64,000 nucleotides of DNA, from the NCBI GenBank assembly GCA_947044405.1, contig CAMRHE010000457.1, positions 1,228,001-1,292,000 of the forward strand, written 5' to 3'. The DNA is from Leptodactylus fallax (taxonomy: Eukaryota; Chordata; Amphibia; Anura; Leptodactylidae). Position 1 is the first letter of the stretch; every line of letters begins with the position of its first letter. Shown piece after piece: positions 33,837 through 45,274 of this stretch. A program made the position numbers and the translations under genes. Below the pieces are notes generated by a model. The model did no database searches. It saw only the letters and a list, made by a program, of their open reading frames with translations, and was not told the DNA's origin.

Positions 33837-34180
33837 TTAAAGAGGAACTTTCACCACCTTCACCAAGCCCAGCTCTTTATATCATTTAATAGGCACTGAT
33901 TCCAGCACATTTGGAATTTTTCTCTAGCCCCCACCATTCCTGAGCAATAAGTGCTGTTGGTTTCGGTGCCTGATATGCTATTTAGCCTATCTACAGGTGA
34001 GTAGTGTCATGTAGGAACAGACAAGGGGTGTGATTCTGAGCCCTGATGCTGTCCACCTCTAGTTAGATTTTTGAATCACACCTACTTTCAAGCTCCTGCC
34101 TGACACTGACCACCCGAATGTAGAAATCCTAGATAGGATATCAGGCACCAAAACTAACTGCATTGATTGATCAGGAATAG
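33837..34180. repeat. MITE, TTAAAGAGGAACTTTCACCACC family (truncated)
   Basis: The start matches copies at 55780-56151 and 56722-56946, which share CCCACCATTxCTGAGxAAT in the middle. The right terminus is missing; a TA microsatellite follows. Confidence 0.6.

Positions 34181-34181
<1 letters not shown>

Positions 34182-34215
<34 letters not shown>
34182..34215. repeat. (AT)n microsatellite, left half
   Basis: About 17 AT units. The tract resumes at 35844 beyond the Tc1 element, so the transposon split one microsatellite. Confidence 0.9.
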
Positions 34216-34218
<3 letters not shown>

Positions 34219-35840
34219 TACAGACCAAAAGTTTGGACACACCTTCTCATTCCAAGAGTTTTCTGTATTTTCATGACTATAAAAATTGTAGATTCACACT
34301 GAAGGCATCAAAACTATGAATTAACACATGTGGAATTATATACTTAACAAAAAAGTGTGAAACGACTGAAAATATGTCTTATATTCTAGGTTCTTCAAAG
34401 TAGCCACCTTTTGCTTTGATTACTGCTTTGCACACTCTTGGCATTCTCTTGATGAGCTTCAAGAGGTAGTCACCTGAAATGGTTTTCACTTCACAGGTGT
34501 GCCCTGTCAGGTTTAATAAGTGGTATTTCTTGCCTTATAAATGGGGTTGGGACCATCAGTTGTGTTGTTCAGAAGTCAGGTGGATACACAGCTGATAGTC
34601 CTACTGAATGGAGTGTTAGAATTTGTATTATGGCAAGAAAAAAGCAGCTAAGTAAAGAAAAACGAGTGGCCATCATTACTTTAAGAAATGAAGGTCAGTC
34701 AGTCCGAAAAATTGGGAAAACTTTGAAAGTGTCCCCAAGTGCAGTGGCCAAAATCATCAAGCACTACAAAGAAACTGGCTCTCATGAGGACCACCCCAGG
34801 AAAGGAAGACCAAGAGTCACCTCTGCTGCGGAGGATAAGTTCATCCGAGTCACCAGCCTCAGAAATCGCAGGTTAACAGCAGCTCAGATTAGAGACCAGG
34901 TCAATGCCACACAGAGTTCTAGCAGCAGACACATCTCTACAACAACTGTTAAGAGGAGACAGAGCAGCAGGCCTTCATGGTAAAATAGCTGCTAGGAAAC
35001 CACTGCTAAGGACAGGCAACAAGCAGAAGAGACTTATTTGGGCTAAAGAACACAAGGAATGGATATTAGACCTGTGGAAATCTGTGCTTTGGTCTGATGA
35101 GTCCAAATTTGAGATCTTTGGTTCCAACCACCGTGTGTTTGTGCAACGCAGAAAAGGTGAACGAATGGACTCTACATGCCTGGTTCCCACCGTGAAGCAT
35201 GGAAGAGGAGGTGTGATGGTGTGGGGGTGCTTTGCTGGTGACACTGTTGGGAATTTATTCAAAATTGAAGGAATACTGAACCAGCATGGTTACCACAGCA
35301 TCTTGCAGCGGCATGCTATTCCATCCGGTTTGCGTTTAGTAGGACCATCATTTATTTTTCAACAGGACAATGACCCCAAACACACCTCCAGACTGTGTAA
35401 GGGCTATTTGACCAAGAAGGAGACTGATGGGGTGCTACGCTAGATGACCTGGCCTCCACAGTCACCAGACCTGAACCCAATCGAGATGGTTTGGGGTGAG
35501 CTGGACCGCAGAGTGAAGGCAAAAGGGCCAACAAGTGCTAAGCGTCTCTGGGAACTCCTTCAAGACTGTTGGAAGACCATTTCAGGTGACTACCTCTTGA
35601 AGCTCATCAAGAGAATGCCAAGAGTGTGGAAAGCAGTAATCAAAGCAAAAGGTGGCTACTTTGAAGAACCTAGAATATAAGATATATTTTCAGTTGTTTC
35701 ACACTTTTTTGTTAAGTATATAATTCCACATGTGTTAATTCATAGTTTTGATGCCTTCAGTGTGAATCTACAATTTTTATAGTCATGAAAATACAGAAAA
35801 CTCTTGGAATGAGAAGGTGTGTCCAAACTTTTGGTCTGTA

Positions 35841-35843
<3 letters not shown>
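34216..35843 (+). mobile_element. Tc1-like transposon inside an (AT)n tract
   Basis: The element starts CAGTACAGACCAAAAGTTTG and ends with its complement. Inverted repeats of about 190 bp agree with about two differences. Length is 1628 bp. Both flanks are (AT)n, so the TA duplication cannot be told from the surrounding repeat. Confidence 0.95.
34630..35680 (+). pseudogene. Tc1 transposase with frameshift and nonsense codon
   Basis: It starts MARKKQLSKEKRVAI, with helix-turn-helix text KIGKTLKVSPSAVAKIIK and GRPRV. The frame is lost around 34955-34975 (KRR then GLHGKIAARKP in another frame), continues through LWSDESKFEIFG and [10 protein letters not shown], is cut by TAG at 35441-35443, then resumes [17 protein letters not shown] to GGYFEEPRI. 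All catalytic acids remain, but the gene is dead. Confidence 0.9.

Positions 35844-35869
<26 letters not shown>
35844..35869. repeat. (AT)n microsatellite, right half
   Basis: About 13 AT units directly after the Tc1 right end. Confidence 0.85.
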
Positions 35870-35874
<5 letters not shown>

Positions 35875-36265
35875 TCTATGGTTATTTGTTACTCTCTTTT
35901 ATTTGCGATTTTTATTATATGTATATACAGTGGGGAAAAAAAGTATTTAGTCAGCCACCAATTGTGCTAGTTCTCCCACTTAAAAAGATGAGGCCGGTCT
36001 GTAATTGTCATCATAGGTAGACCTCAACTATGAGAGACAAAATGAGAAAACAAATCCAGATAATCACACAAATTATGGTGGAAAATAAGTATTTGGTCAC
36101 CTACAAACAAGCAAGATTTCTGGCTCTCACAGACCTGTAACTTCTTCTTTAAGAGGCTCCTCTGTCCTCCACTCATTACCTGTAGTAATGGCTCCTGTTT
36201 GACATTGTTATCAGTATAAAAGACGCCTGTCCACAACCTCAAACAGTCACACTCCAAACTCCACT

Positions 36266-37216
36266 ATGGTGAAGACCAAAGAGCTGTGGAAGGACACCAG
36301 AAACAAAATGGTAGACGTGCACCAGGCTGGGAAGACTGAATCTGCAATAGGCAAGCAGCTTGGTGTGAAGAAATCAACTGTGGGAGCAATAATTAGAAAA
36401 TGGAAGACATACAAGACCACTGATAATCTCCCTCCATCAGGGGATCCACGCAAGATCTCACCCCGTGGGGTCAAAATGATCACAAGAACGGTGAGGAAAA
36501 ATTTCCAGAACCACACGGGGGACCTAGTGAATGACCTGCAGAAAGCTGGGACTAACGTAACAAAGGCTACCGTCAGTAACACAGTACGCCACCAGGGACT
36601 CAGATCCTGCAGTGCCAGACGTGTCCCCCTGCTTAAGGCAGTACATATCATTGTCATATGGTCAGATGAAACCAAAGTAGAACTGTTTGGTAGAAACACA
36701 ACTCGTCGTGTTTGGAGGAGAGTGAATGCTGAGTTGCAGCCAAAGAACACCATACCTACTGTGAAGCATGGGGGGGCAACATCAGGCTTTGGGGCTGTTT
36801 CTCTGCAAAGGGACCAGGATGACTGATCCGTGTACATGAAAGAATGAATGGGGCCATGCATAGTGAGATTTTGAGTGCAAACCTCCTTCCATCAGCAAGG
36901 GCATTGAAGATGAAACATGGCTGGGTCTTTCAGCATGACAATGATACCAAGCACACCACCAGGGCAGCGAAGGAGTGGCTTCATAAGAAGCATTTCAAGG
37001 TCCTGGAGTGGCCTAGCCAGTCTCCAGATCTCAACCTCATAGAAAACCTTTGGAGGGAGTTGAAAGTCCGTGTTGCCCAGCGACAGCCCCAAAACATCAC
37101 TGCTCTAGAGGAGATCTGCATGGAGGAATGGGCCAACATACCAGCAACAGTGTGTGCCAACCTTGTGAAGACTTACAGAAAACGTTTGACCTCTGTCATT
37201 GCCAACAAAGGATATA
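36266..37216 (+). pseudogene. Tc1 transposase copy 1, 3' truncated
   Basis: It starts [17 protein letters not shown] and reads [20 protein letters not shown]. About 20 codons before the first catalytic Asp (the segment reading [10 protein letters not shown] in copy 2) are deleted in frame. A one-base loss in the G7 run near 36771-36777 shifts the frame, and a TGA follows. The later part has [10 protein letters not shown] (Thr for Pro) and [10 protein letters not shown]. It ends where copy 2 is inserted. Confidence 0.88.
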
Positions 37217-37583
37217 CAGTGGGGAAAAAAAAAGTATTTAGTCAGCCACCAATTGTGCAAGTTCTCCCACTTAAAAAGATGAGAGAGACTTGTAATTGTC
37301 TTCATAGGTAGACCTCAACTATGAGTGACAAAATGAGAAAACATATCTAGAAAATCACATTGTCTGATTTTTAAAGAATTTATTTGCAAATTATGGTAGA
37401 AAATAAGTATTTGGTCAATAAAAATCAAGCAGGATTTCTGGGTCTCAGAGACCTGTAACTTCTTCTTTAAGAGGCTCCTCTGTCCTCCACTCATTACCTG
37501 TAGTAATGGCTCCTATTTGACATTGTTATCAGTATAAAAGACACCTGTTCACAACCTCAAACACTCACACTCCAAACTCCACT

Positions 37584-37658
37584 ATGGTGAAGACCAAAGA
37601 GCTGTGGAAGGACACCAGAAACAAAATTGTAGACCTGCACCAGGCTGGGAAGACTGAA
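37584..37658 (+). pseudogene. Tc1 transposase copy 2, first 25 codons
   Basis: ATG at 37584 opens [20 protein letters not shown] and the frame is cut by the L2 insertion after GKTE. It resumes at about 39194. Confidence 0.85.
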
Positions 37659-39193
37659 AGATCTCTCAGCTGCATTTGACACTGTTGACCATCAACTCCT
37701 TCTCACTGTGCTCCGCTCTGTCGGCATCACAGACACCACTCTCTCCTGGTTCTCCTCTTATCTCTCTGACCGCATTTTCTGTGTTTCATTTGCGGCCTCT
37801 GTTTCTTCCCCTCTTCCCCTTGCCGTTGGGGTTCCTCGGGGCTCGGTCCTAGGTCCCCTGCTCTTCTCCCTCTACACAGCCCCCATTGGACAAACCATCA
37901 CTAGATTTGGCTTCCGGTACCATCTTTATGCTGATGACACCCAATTATATACGTCATCCCATGATATCACCCCTGCACTAATACAAAACACCAGTGACTG
38001 TCTCTCTGCCGTCTCTAATATCATGTCTTTGCTCTATCTGAAACTGAATCTCTCAAAGACTGAACTACTGCTGTTTCCACCATCTAATAGATCTGTACCT
38101 GATATCTCCATTGCAGTCTCTGGCCTTACCATATCTCCTAGGCAGTATGCCCGCTGCCTCGGGGTTATGTTTGACTCAGACCTTTCCTTCACCCCCCATA
38201 TCCAATCACTCGCACGCTCATGTCATCTCCACCTCAAAAACATCTCCAGAATCCGCCCTTTCCTTACCACAGATACACTAAAGACACTTATTGTTGCCCT
38301 GATTCACTCTCGCCTTGACTATTGTAACTCCTTACTAATCGGTCTTCCCCTTACTAAACTCTCCCCTCTACAATCTATTCTGAATGCGGCGGCCAGGCTC
38401 ATCTATCAGTCTAGACGCTACAGCGATGCCGCCGGTCTGTGCCAGTCACTACACTGGCTGCCTATTCGATACAGAGTACAATATAAACTTATCCCCCTCA
38501 TCCACAAGGCTCTCCATAATGCGGCACCTCCCTACATTTCCTCCCTCATCTCTGTCTATCGCCCAACCCGTACTCTCCGTTCACTCAATGACCTAAGACT
38601 AACATCTTCTATTATCAGAACCTCCCACGCTCGTATACAAGACTTCTCCTGAGTTGCACCACTTCTCTGGAATGTTCTATCCGGACTATCAGATTAACCC
38701 CCAATTTCCACAGCTTCAAGCGTAAACTAAAGACATATCTTTTCAGTCAGGCCTATTACAACTCCTAATGTAAACCCTTCCGTAGTTAGAATCCCTAAAA
38801 CGTACCCTCCTCTGTTTATGCTTCAACATTACCTCACAGGATATGATGCCGTATCAGACTAACTTTATATGTCCAGGCACCATCTGCATGTTAAAGGACA
38901 CGACTGGTGACGGCTCATACAGCTTTATATATGTGTAATGACAGTAACCTCTATTACAGAATTATCTGACCATTGTATAAGCAATGCTACCTCCGATGCC
39001 GCCCCTGCTGCCTCCTGTGTCACCCCCTCTACCTCATAGATTGTAAGCTCTTGCGAGCAGGGCCCTCAGTCCCAGTGTGTGAATTGACTATTTCTTTGTA
39101 ATGTATCTTTTTTGTCAGTACTTGAACCCTACAAATTGTACAGTGCTGCGGAATATGTTGGCGCTATATAAATAAAATGTATTATTATTATTA
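37659..39193 (+). mobile_element. L2-type LINE, 5'-truncated, inserted in Tc1 copy 2
   Basis: Open frame 37660-38652 encodes the last part of a reverse transcriptase: [47 protein letters not shown] (catalytic Tyr-Ala-Asp-Asp) and [15 protein letters not shown] frame break follows near 38652, where the C-terminal text continues in another frame. The 3' end GGAATATGTTGGCGCTATAT, AAATAAAATG and (ATT)n is typical of frog L2/CR1 elements. The apurinic endonuclease and 5' half are absent. No clear target duplication. Confidence 0.88.
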
Positions 39194-40140
39194 TCTGGCA
39201 ATAGGCAAGCAGCTTGGTGTGAAGAAATCACCTGTGGGAGCAATAATTAGAAAATGGAAGACATACAAGACCACTGATAATCTCCCTCCATCAGGGGCTT
39301 CACGCAAGATCTCACCCCGTGGGGTCAAAATGATCACAAGAACGGTGAGTAAAAATCCCAGAACCACACGGGGGAACCTAGTGAGTGACCTACAGAAAGC
39401 TGGGACTAACGTAACAAAGGCTACCGTCAGTAACACACTACGCCGCCAGGGACTCAGATCCTGCAGTGCCAGACGTGTCCTCCTGCTTAAGCCAGTACAT
39501 ATCTGGGCCCGTCTGAAGTTTGCTAGAGAGCATTTGGATGTTCCAGAAGAGTATTGGGAGAATGTCATATGGTCAGATGAAACCAAAGTACAACTGTTTG
39601 GTAGAAACACAACTCGTGGTGTTTGGAGGAGAGTGAATACTGAGTTGCATCCAAAGAACACCATACCTACTGTGAAGCATGGGGGGGCAACATCATGCTT
39701 TGGGGCTGATTCTCTGCAAAGGGACCAGAACGACTGATCCGTGTACATGAAAGAATGAATGGGGCCATGTATCGTGAGATTTTGAGTGCAAACCTCCTTC
39801 CATCAGCAAGGGCATTGAAGATGAAACGTGGCTGGGTCTTTCTGTATGACAATGATCCCAAGCACACCGCCAGGGCAATGAAGGAGCGGCTTCGTAAGAA
39901 GCATTTCAAGGTCCTGGAGTGGCCTAGCCAGTCTCCAGATCTCAACCCCATAGAAAACCTTTGGAGGGAGTTGAGAGCCCGTGTTGCCCAGCGACAGCCC
40001 CAAAACATCCCTGCTCTAGAGGAGATCTGCATGGAGGAATGGGCCAACATACCAGCAACAGTGTGTGCCAACCTTGTGAAGACTTACAGGAAACGTTTGA
40101 CCTCTGTCATTGCCAACAAAGGATATATAACAAAGTATTG
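39194..40140 (+). pseudogene. Tc1 transposase copy 2, remainder
   Basis: It continues [66 protein letters not shown]. The G7 run near 39670-39676 lacks one base, exactly as in copy 1, and a TGA lies soon after. The later part reads [11 protein letters not shown] (Tyr replaces Gln before the catalytic Asp), [13 protein letters not shown] and ends ANKGYITKY. Confidence 0.88.
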
Positions 40141-40395
40141 AGATGAACTTTTGTTAATGACCAAATACTTACTTTCCACCATAATTTGCAAATAAATCAG
40201 ACAATGTGATTTTCTGGATTTGTTTTCTCATTTTGTCTCTCATAGTTGAGGTCTACCTATGATGATAATTACAGGCCGGCCTCATCTTTTTAAGTGGGAG
40301 AACTTGCACAATTGGTGGCTGACTAAATGCTTTTTTCCCCCACTGTATATTATAAAAATAAAAGAGAGTAACAAATAACCGTAGAATCTGACCGC

Positions 40396-41060
40396 ACATT
40401 TGTTTGTAGTCTGTGACCATGAAGACACATAGGTCTGTATGGGAGCTGAATATACAAAACCATAGGGGATTTTTAATTAAGAGTATTGACAAACTATTTT
40501 TTTATTTTATTTTGGCTACAACAAAATAATAAAAAATTGTCACACAGGTATTAAACACCTTCAAAAGGGGAACCCAGGGGTTATGTAAGAGCTTGGAAGA
40601 TTGGCAAGGGTGGAAATATAAGAACTGTATACCTCCAGTGATACTAGTGTTTCCTCTGAACTCCCCATCTACACCCCAAGAAATGCTATGTTTTCATGTT
40701 TTGACATACTGAGCAGATTGGGCAAACACATTACCATTTGGTTGGAAGTCTATCTGCAAAGCTTCAATTCTAAAATGGGATTTTAGACTTGTAAAGTAGC
40801 TTACCACCTAGCCCTTGGTTCAGTCTGTTTCTTTGCCCCATCAGTAGGTATGGACTAGGGCTCTATTAGCTTTGTTTTCTGCGGATATGAGCACACACCA
40901 CATCAGGCCATTACAAGATGGTTGGTGACTGGGTCTCCATTAGTACCATTGAGAAGGCAGGAGCGTAGGTGGAATGGTACTGCCTCTGTGCCTAGATAGC
41001 ATCTCTGGGCAGTTTGTTAAATAACTTACCCCATTTCTCAAAGATCTTTTTTAGACTTTC
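40396..41060. other. Non-coding between TE blocks
   Basis: No gene, repeat or V2R exon recognised here. Confidence 0.45.
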
Positions 41061-41725
41061 AATAAAGATTGTTGTTTTATCAGCTTGAGTTCTCCATTTC
41101 CATTTCCATGACCATGAGCCTCTGTCTGTGTGACCAAATCCTCCACGAATGGGAAGTAAGGTTGTAAGAACTTTGTAATAAACAAAACCCAGCAACTCCT
41201 GCATTTCCCTGGCAACCGGGTGGAAACCACATCATGGCGGCTCCCATAGCTGTATACATTGTTCTCATTGATCTGAAACTGAGCCTGGCATCCCATTTTG
41301 AGGCCTGGAGTTTGGCCTATTCCTTGAACCAAGTATTCCTTACCCAGAATCAGTGGCTATGTCCTTGTTCCTGTTATAACCTTGGCTCTCATGATTCTGT
41401 ACCTCTCCACACTACCTGTCCTGGATTTCTGTGTAAGATCCGGTCTTTGCTACCTGTATGTCCTAACCTTTTCCTAAATCAGTACTTCAGTACTATTTCC
41501 AGTCTTGAACACCTTTGTACCTGATTTTAGCCTTTATTCTCCATGCATTTCTCTGATTTTTTTTGGTGCTTGATCTTTGACCTGTCTAGTCAGTTGTCAT
41601 CAAGACCACTTCAAGAGGTAGTGACATGGTGGTTTCCTTATAACAAAGTTAGACAACGCTCTTAAGAGTAGCCCACAGCCAAGTTGGTTTGGTGGCACAG
41701 TAGGTCCACAAGCTACTGCCATTAC
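41060..41725. repeat. Dispersed repeat resembling 23470-24190
   Basis: C/T-rich text with CTGGCAACCGGGTGGAAACC, and an end with AGTTGGTTTGGTGGCACAGT AGGTCCACAAG resembling 24150-24180. Unclassified; ends approximate. Confidence 0.4.
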
Positions 41726-41729
41726 ACAC

Positions 41730-42509
41730 AGTCAATGTCCAGTGGAAATTGTTTTTCAACTTTTAATTGAAAGTAGTGCTTCACCAGTTGTCCATCATCA
41801 GGAGTATTTTTGGGGAATAAGCAAATGACTATGCGGAATGGATGACTCAGTCAATATCTCACTCACAGTGGAGTGATGTTACCTCTGACAGTGATTCAGT
41901 GACATTGAGCCAGTGTTCAGTACATTCCTCCACCACAGTTAATTTGTGACCATTGCACTATGTGGTGCAGAACAAAACAACTGGATCCTTAGACATGCCT
42001 ATAAGCAAGGGAAGACACATGCTTGGTTGCTTATGTCCTGACAAGTCTATCATTGGTATCAACTGCTGGAATCGCTAGCAATAAAACCGACGTGGTCTTA
42101 GTTGCAGTATGTGGGCAAGATTTGTAGAAATCTCTCCCTCAGTTACTATAGATGGCAGTGTTGAGTTTGCAGAAGCTAAATTGCTGTGACCACTGCCTGT
42201 GTGTCCTCAGCATCCTGTTCAATACATCAATATGCAAATTTTATAATGAATATTACATTATAAATACCCAAACAAAAAGGCCAGACAGCAGTAGTAATGT
42301 TCCATCCACACACAGTATAATATCCTGGAGAATGACTTATTAGTATCCCCCACATACTATAATGGGTCCCACATAGTATAATGACTTTTTCCCTCTCTCA
42401 CACTGTTAGTTTTTGGAATATAAATCCTTCTCTTTTTTTACCGATTTAGTGGCAGTCTATACTGCCAGGAACTACCACTTTCCCCATCTTGGCCCAGACC
42501 GCCATGAAG
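41730..42509. mobile_element. hAT-related repeat, deleted copy, abutting V2R exon 2
   Basis: Bases 41900-42000 match 60720-60830 (ATTGAGCCAGTGTTCAG, CCACCACAGTTAATTTG) and 42255-42509 match about 61770-62018 (GCCAGACAG, CACACAGTATAATATCCTG, TTTTTGGAATATA, GGCAGTCTATACTGCC). The middle carrying transposase text in the other copy is missing. Both copies stop at the same CCATGAAG, here at 42509, and V2R exon 2 sequence begins at once. Confidence 0.65.
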
Positions 42510-42510
42510 A

Positions 42511-42597
42511 CCATTCTTCACTGCTGCTATTGGGGCCACAGTTTCCTCTAATTCAATCATCTTAGCTCATGTTTTGGGGACTTTCAGATACCCACAG
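42511..42597 (+). pseudogene. Gene D exon 2, 5'-truncated remnant
   Basis: The fragment reads PFFTAAIGATVSSNSIILAH then VLGTFRYPQ before a GTAAGA donor, clearly the end of V2R exon 2 (compare IIGPAVSTHSILLAHILG, RYPQ in gene C). Roughly 205 of the usual 292 nt are absent; they are replaced by the end of a dispersed repeat. Confidence 0.85.
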
Positions 42598-43151
42598 GTA
42601 AGAGTATTGTATCGACAAGGTTTAGAAATGTGGAAATGATGGCACCTGATATTGTACATAACACTGGCATCTCCTCCAGATGAAGGAATCACACCACTTC
42701 ATATAGGGACATCAGTCTGTACTGGGTAAGATGAACTGGGCATGGAGGCAAAGTGGCACATGTGAAATGCACCAGGTCACTCAACTACTCACCTTGGGAC
42801 GTGTCTGACTGAAGGGACCCACACTGATCCTGAGACAGTGATCCCTACATTGAATGGAGTATTAGATCATAAAGTTGAGTTGCTGCTCCATTCATCTTGG
42901 AGATAGCTGAGCGTCATACTGAGCTATTTCCATATTTTCTAATAGATGTGAATGGAGCAGCAATATCCCAAAGCAACATGTTACTCCATTCATACAGTAA
43001 AATAGGACCTGCTCTCAAATTGGTGGGAGTTCCAGCAGTTGGACTCTCGCTGATCAGCAAGTTTTCACCCGTCCTATGGATAGGTGGTAATTTGCTAACT
43101 TGGTCCAACTGCTTTGAGTTACTTCGCTATTTTACAGTATAGTGTAGTGTA

Positions 43152-43455
43152 TATAGCTGAGCATTCTACTGGTTATACCTTTTGCTGTACAGCTGAGCAT
43201 CCTACAGTTTATAGCTCTAGCCATACAGCTGAGCATCCTACTAGTTATAGCTGTAGCCATACAGTCAAACATATTACAAAGTCAAACATATTATACCTCT
43301 AGTTATACACCTGAGCATCCTACTGGTTATACCTCCAGATATACAGCTGATCATCCTACTGGTTATACTTCTAGCTATACAGCTGAGCATTCTACTGATT
43401 ATACCTCTTGATATACAGTCCAACATTCTACTGGTTATACCTCTAGCTATACAGC
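43152..43455. repeat. Minisatellite of ~35-bp units in gene D intron 2
   Basis: About eight diverged units of CAGCTGAGCATCCTACTGGT followed by TATACCTCTAGCTATA. One more partial unit (CAGCCAAGCATCCTAT) lies at 45999, on the far side of the hAT element, so the array was split by that insertion. Confidence 0.88.
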
Positions 43456-44272
43456 CAGGGTCGGACTGGCCCATCGGGGAACCGGTGAATCCACTGGTGG
43501 GCCCCGAGCCCCGACTATTAGTCCTCATGTTGCCAATGCAGATTCATTGGTCAGTGGCGTAACAATCGCGGTCGCGGCGGGTGTGACTGTGACCGTGCTC
43601 GGCGGGGTATGGGGCCTGTGGCCAGCTGGAGATGGCCGGGCCCCGGACGACTATGATAGCGGTCTGGTTCCCCGACTGCTATACATACTGTTATTGGAAA
43701 GGGGCCCTGGCATAGTGCTAGTCCCCTTTCTAATAGATGGAAGCCCAGGGGAGATGACTGAAAATAATAATTACATATAACTCACCTCTCCTGGGCACAG
43801 CGTTCTCTCCAGCACTCTTCCGCCATGTGACTGAGGCCTGTGATTAGGCCCCGGCGGTCACATGGGGTGTGGCTGCGTAATGACGATCACAGGCCTCAGC
43901 AGCGATGTCGGAAGAGGGCCTGAAGACGATGAAGATGGCAGGATGGAGCGAGGATGCCAAGGAAAGGTAAGGCATTTTGAGTATGAATGTTTGTTATTTT
44001 TAATCACCTTCCCTGGGTCTCCGATATACTCTGGGGTCTGAGGAGACTCCAGAGTATAATAATAGCACAGAAGCAGAAGGGGGCTGTTGGGAGCATATAA
44101 TACTGTGTGGGGGCCACTGTGGAGCATATAATACTGGGTGGGGGCCACTTGGAGCATGAACTCCATACAGTGGCTCCTTCACTGGTCTCCTATACTGTAT
44201 GGGGACCATTGATGGGGCCATTATATTGTTGGGGGGGCAGTGATGGAGGCCAATAGCCTGGGGTACACTAAA

Positions 44273-44697
44273 GGGTGTGTGCAGGATAACATTTTTTTTT
44301 TTAATTACGCCGGGGCAGGCGAAAAAAACAAAACAAAAAAAAAAAAAAAAAAAAACTTTCTCTCCTGTCCCCAGTGTCTCCCAGCGTGATTCAGTCCTGC
44401 AGCTCTTTTGTTTCCTTCCAGCTCAAGTTCTCTCTGCATGGGACTACCTGTGATGTCACATGACCCCTGAGGCCAATCAGCGGCCTAAGGGAAGGGACCT
44501 GGGACGTCACAGCCAATGAGGACTTCGGCAAAAGAAGACAGCAGAGCTGCAGGATTGGACCATGCTGGGAGGACACCGGAGCAATGGGGACAGATGAGTA
44601 TGTTTAGTATGTTTTTTTTGGGGGGGGTATGGAAAATTCACCTCCCCCGGACTAATTATAAAAAAGAAAAAAATTATACTGGACAACCTCTTTAAAG
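44273..44697. repeat. Fold-back MITE within the hAT element
   Basis: Poly-T/poly-A ends, a central CACATGACCCCTGAGGCCAATC AGCGGCC block and a right end GGACAACCTCTTTAAAG resemble 30689-31130. Confidence 0.6.
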
Positions 44698-44741
44698 TTT
44701 GGTGCATTAGGGGGTATATTAAAAGTTGTCCATGCATAATT

Positions 44742-45099
44742 TGTTATGGTTTATCCTCAGGATCTGTACGGAGCTGACCCCGGACTGATCAGCTGTAAGG
44801 AGCCACTTCTGGCGCCCGTCCTGTACACAATACAGGGCCGGAAGCAGAAATCTCTGTCCACTGTATATTAGCCGGGCACCTCAGCACTTATTGAAGTCAA
44901 TAGGAGCTGAGCTGCAGTGAAGGTGCCGGGTGACTATACAGCAGATGGAGCTTTCTGCTTCCGGACCTGTGTTGTGTACAGAACAGAAGTGGCTCAGAAC
45001 AGCTGAAGGGGCCGTGTGTCAGCCCCCTACCGATCAGGTATTTATGGCCTATCCTAAGCTTAGGCCATAAAAAAGATTAACCCTGGACAACCCCTTTAA
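44742..45099. repeat. Palindromic repeat within the hAT element
   Basis: GGTTTATCCTCAGGATCTGT at the left mirrors the CTTAGGCCATAAA region at the right in broad outline, and CGGAAGCAGAAA mirrors TTTCTGCTTCCGG more exactly. It ends CCTGGACAACCCCTTTAA. Confidence 0.6.
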
Positions 45100-45274
45100 T
45101 ATGCATCACACAGTTAATGTCCCTCCCCCCACAGGATGTTAGTCCCCATTACTGCTCCCATACAATATAATGACCCCATCATTGTTCCCCATACAGTATG
45201 GGGGACCAGTGAAGAGGCCACTGTATGGGGGGACCAGTGAAGTGACCATAGAAAAGTTTGGCCCAGACAACCCC

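Larger units (their letters stand above)
35929..40343 (+). mobile_element. Nested composite of two related Tc1 elements and an L2 LINE
   Basis: The outer left end CAGTGGGGAAAAAAAGTATT begins at 35929, after TA. The same left end recurs at 37217 inside the end of the first transposase (GGATA|TACAGTGGGG), showing a second copy inserted at its TA. That copy is interrupted at about 37658 by an L2 LINE ending near 39193. One right inverted repeat ends CCCCCACTG at 40343, followed by TA. The first copy has no right end of its own, probably lost by recombination between identical right arms. Confidence 0.88.
35871..40395. repeat. Inverted flanks of the nested Tc1 stack
   Basis: The left flank ATTCTATGGTTATTTGTTAC at about 35874 and its continuation CTCTTTTATTT recur as the reverse complement at about 40360-40392 with one mismatch over roughly 32 bp. 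Before insertion these would have formed a hairpin with an AT-rich loop of under 30 bp; the Tc1 element entered that loop. Confidence 0.7.

Noticed and set aside
33000..42500. Search for gene D exon 1
   Set aside because: No signal peptide followed by the LPLHL and TTC landmarks seen in genes B and C.
43274..43528. Minus-strand frame with repeated SRMLxCI text
   Set aside because: Translation of the second minisatellite in gene D intron 2.
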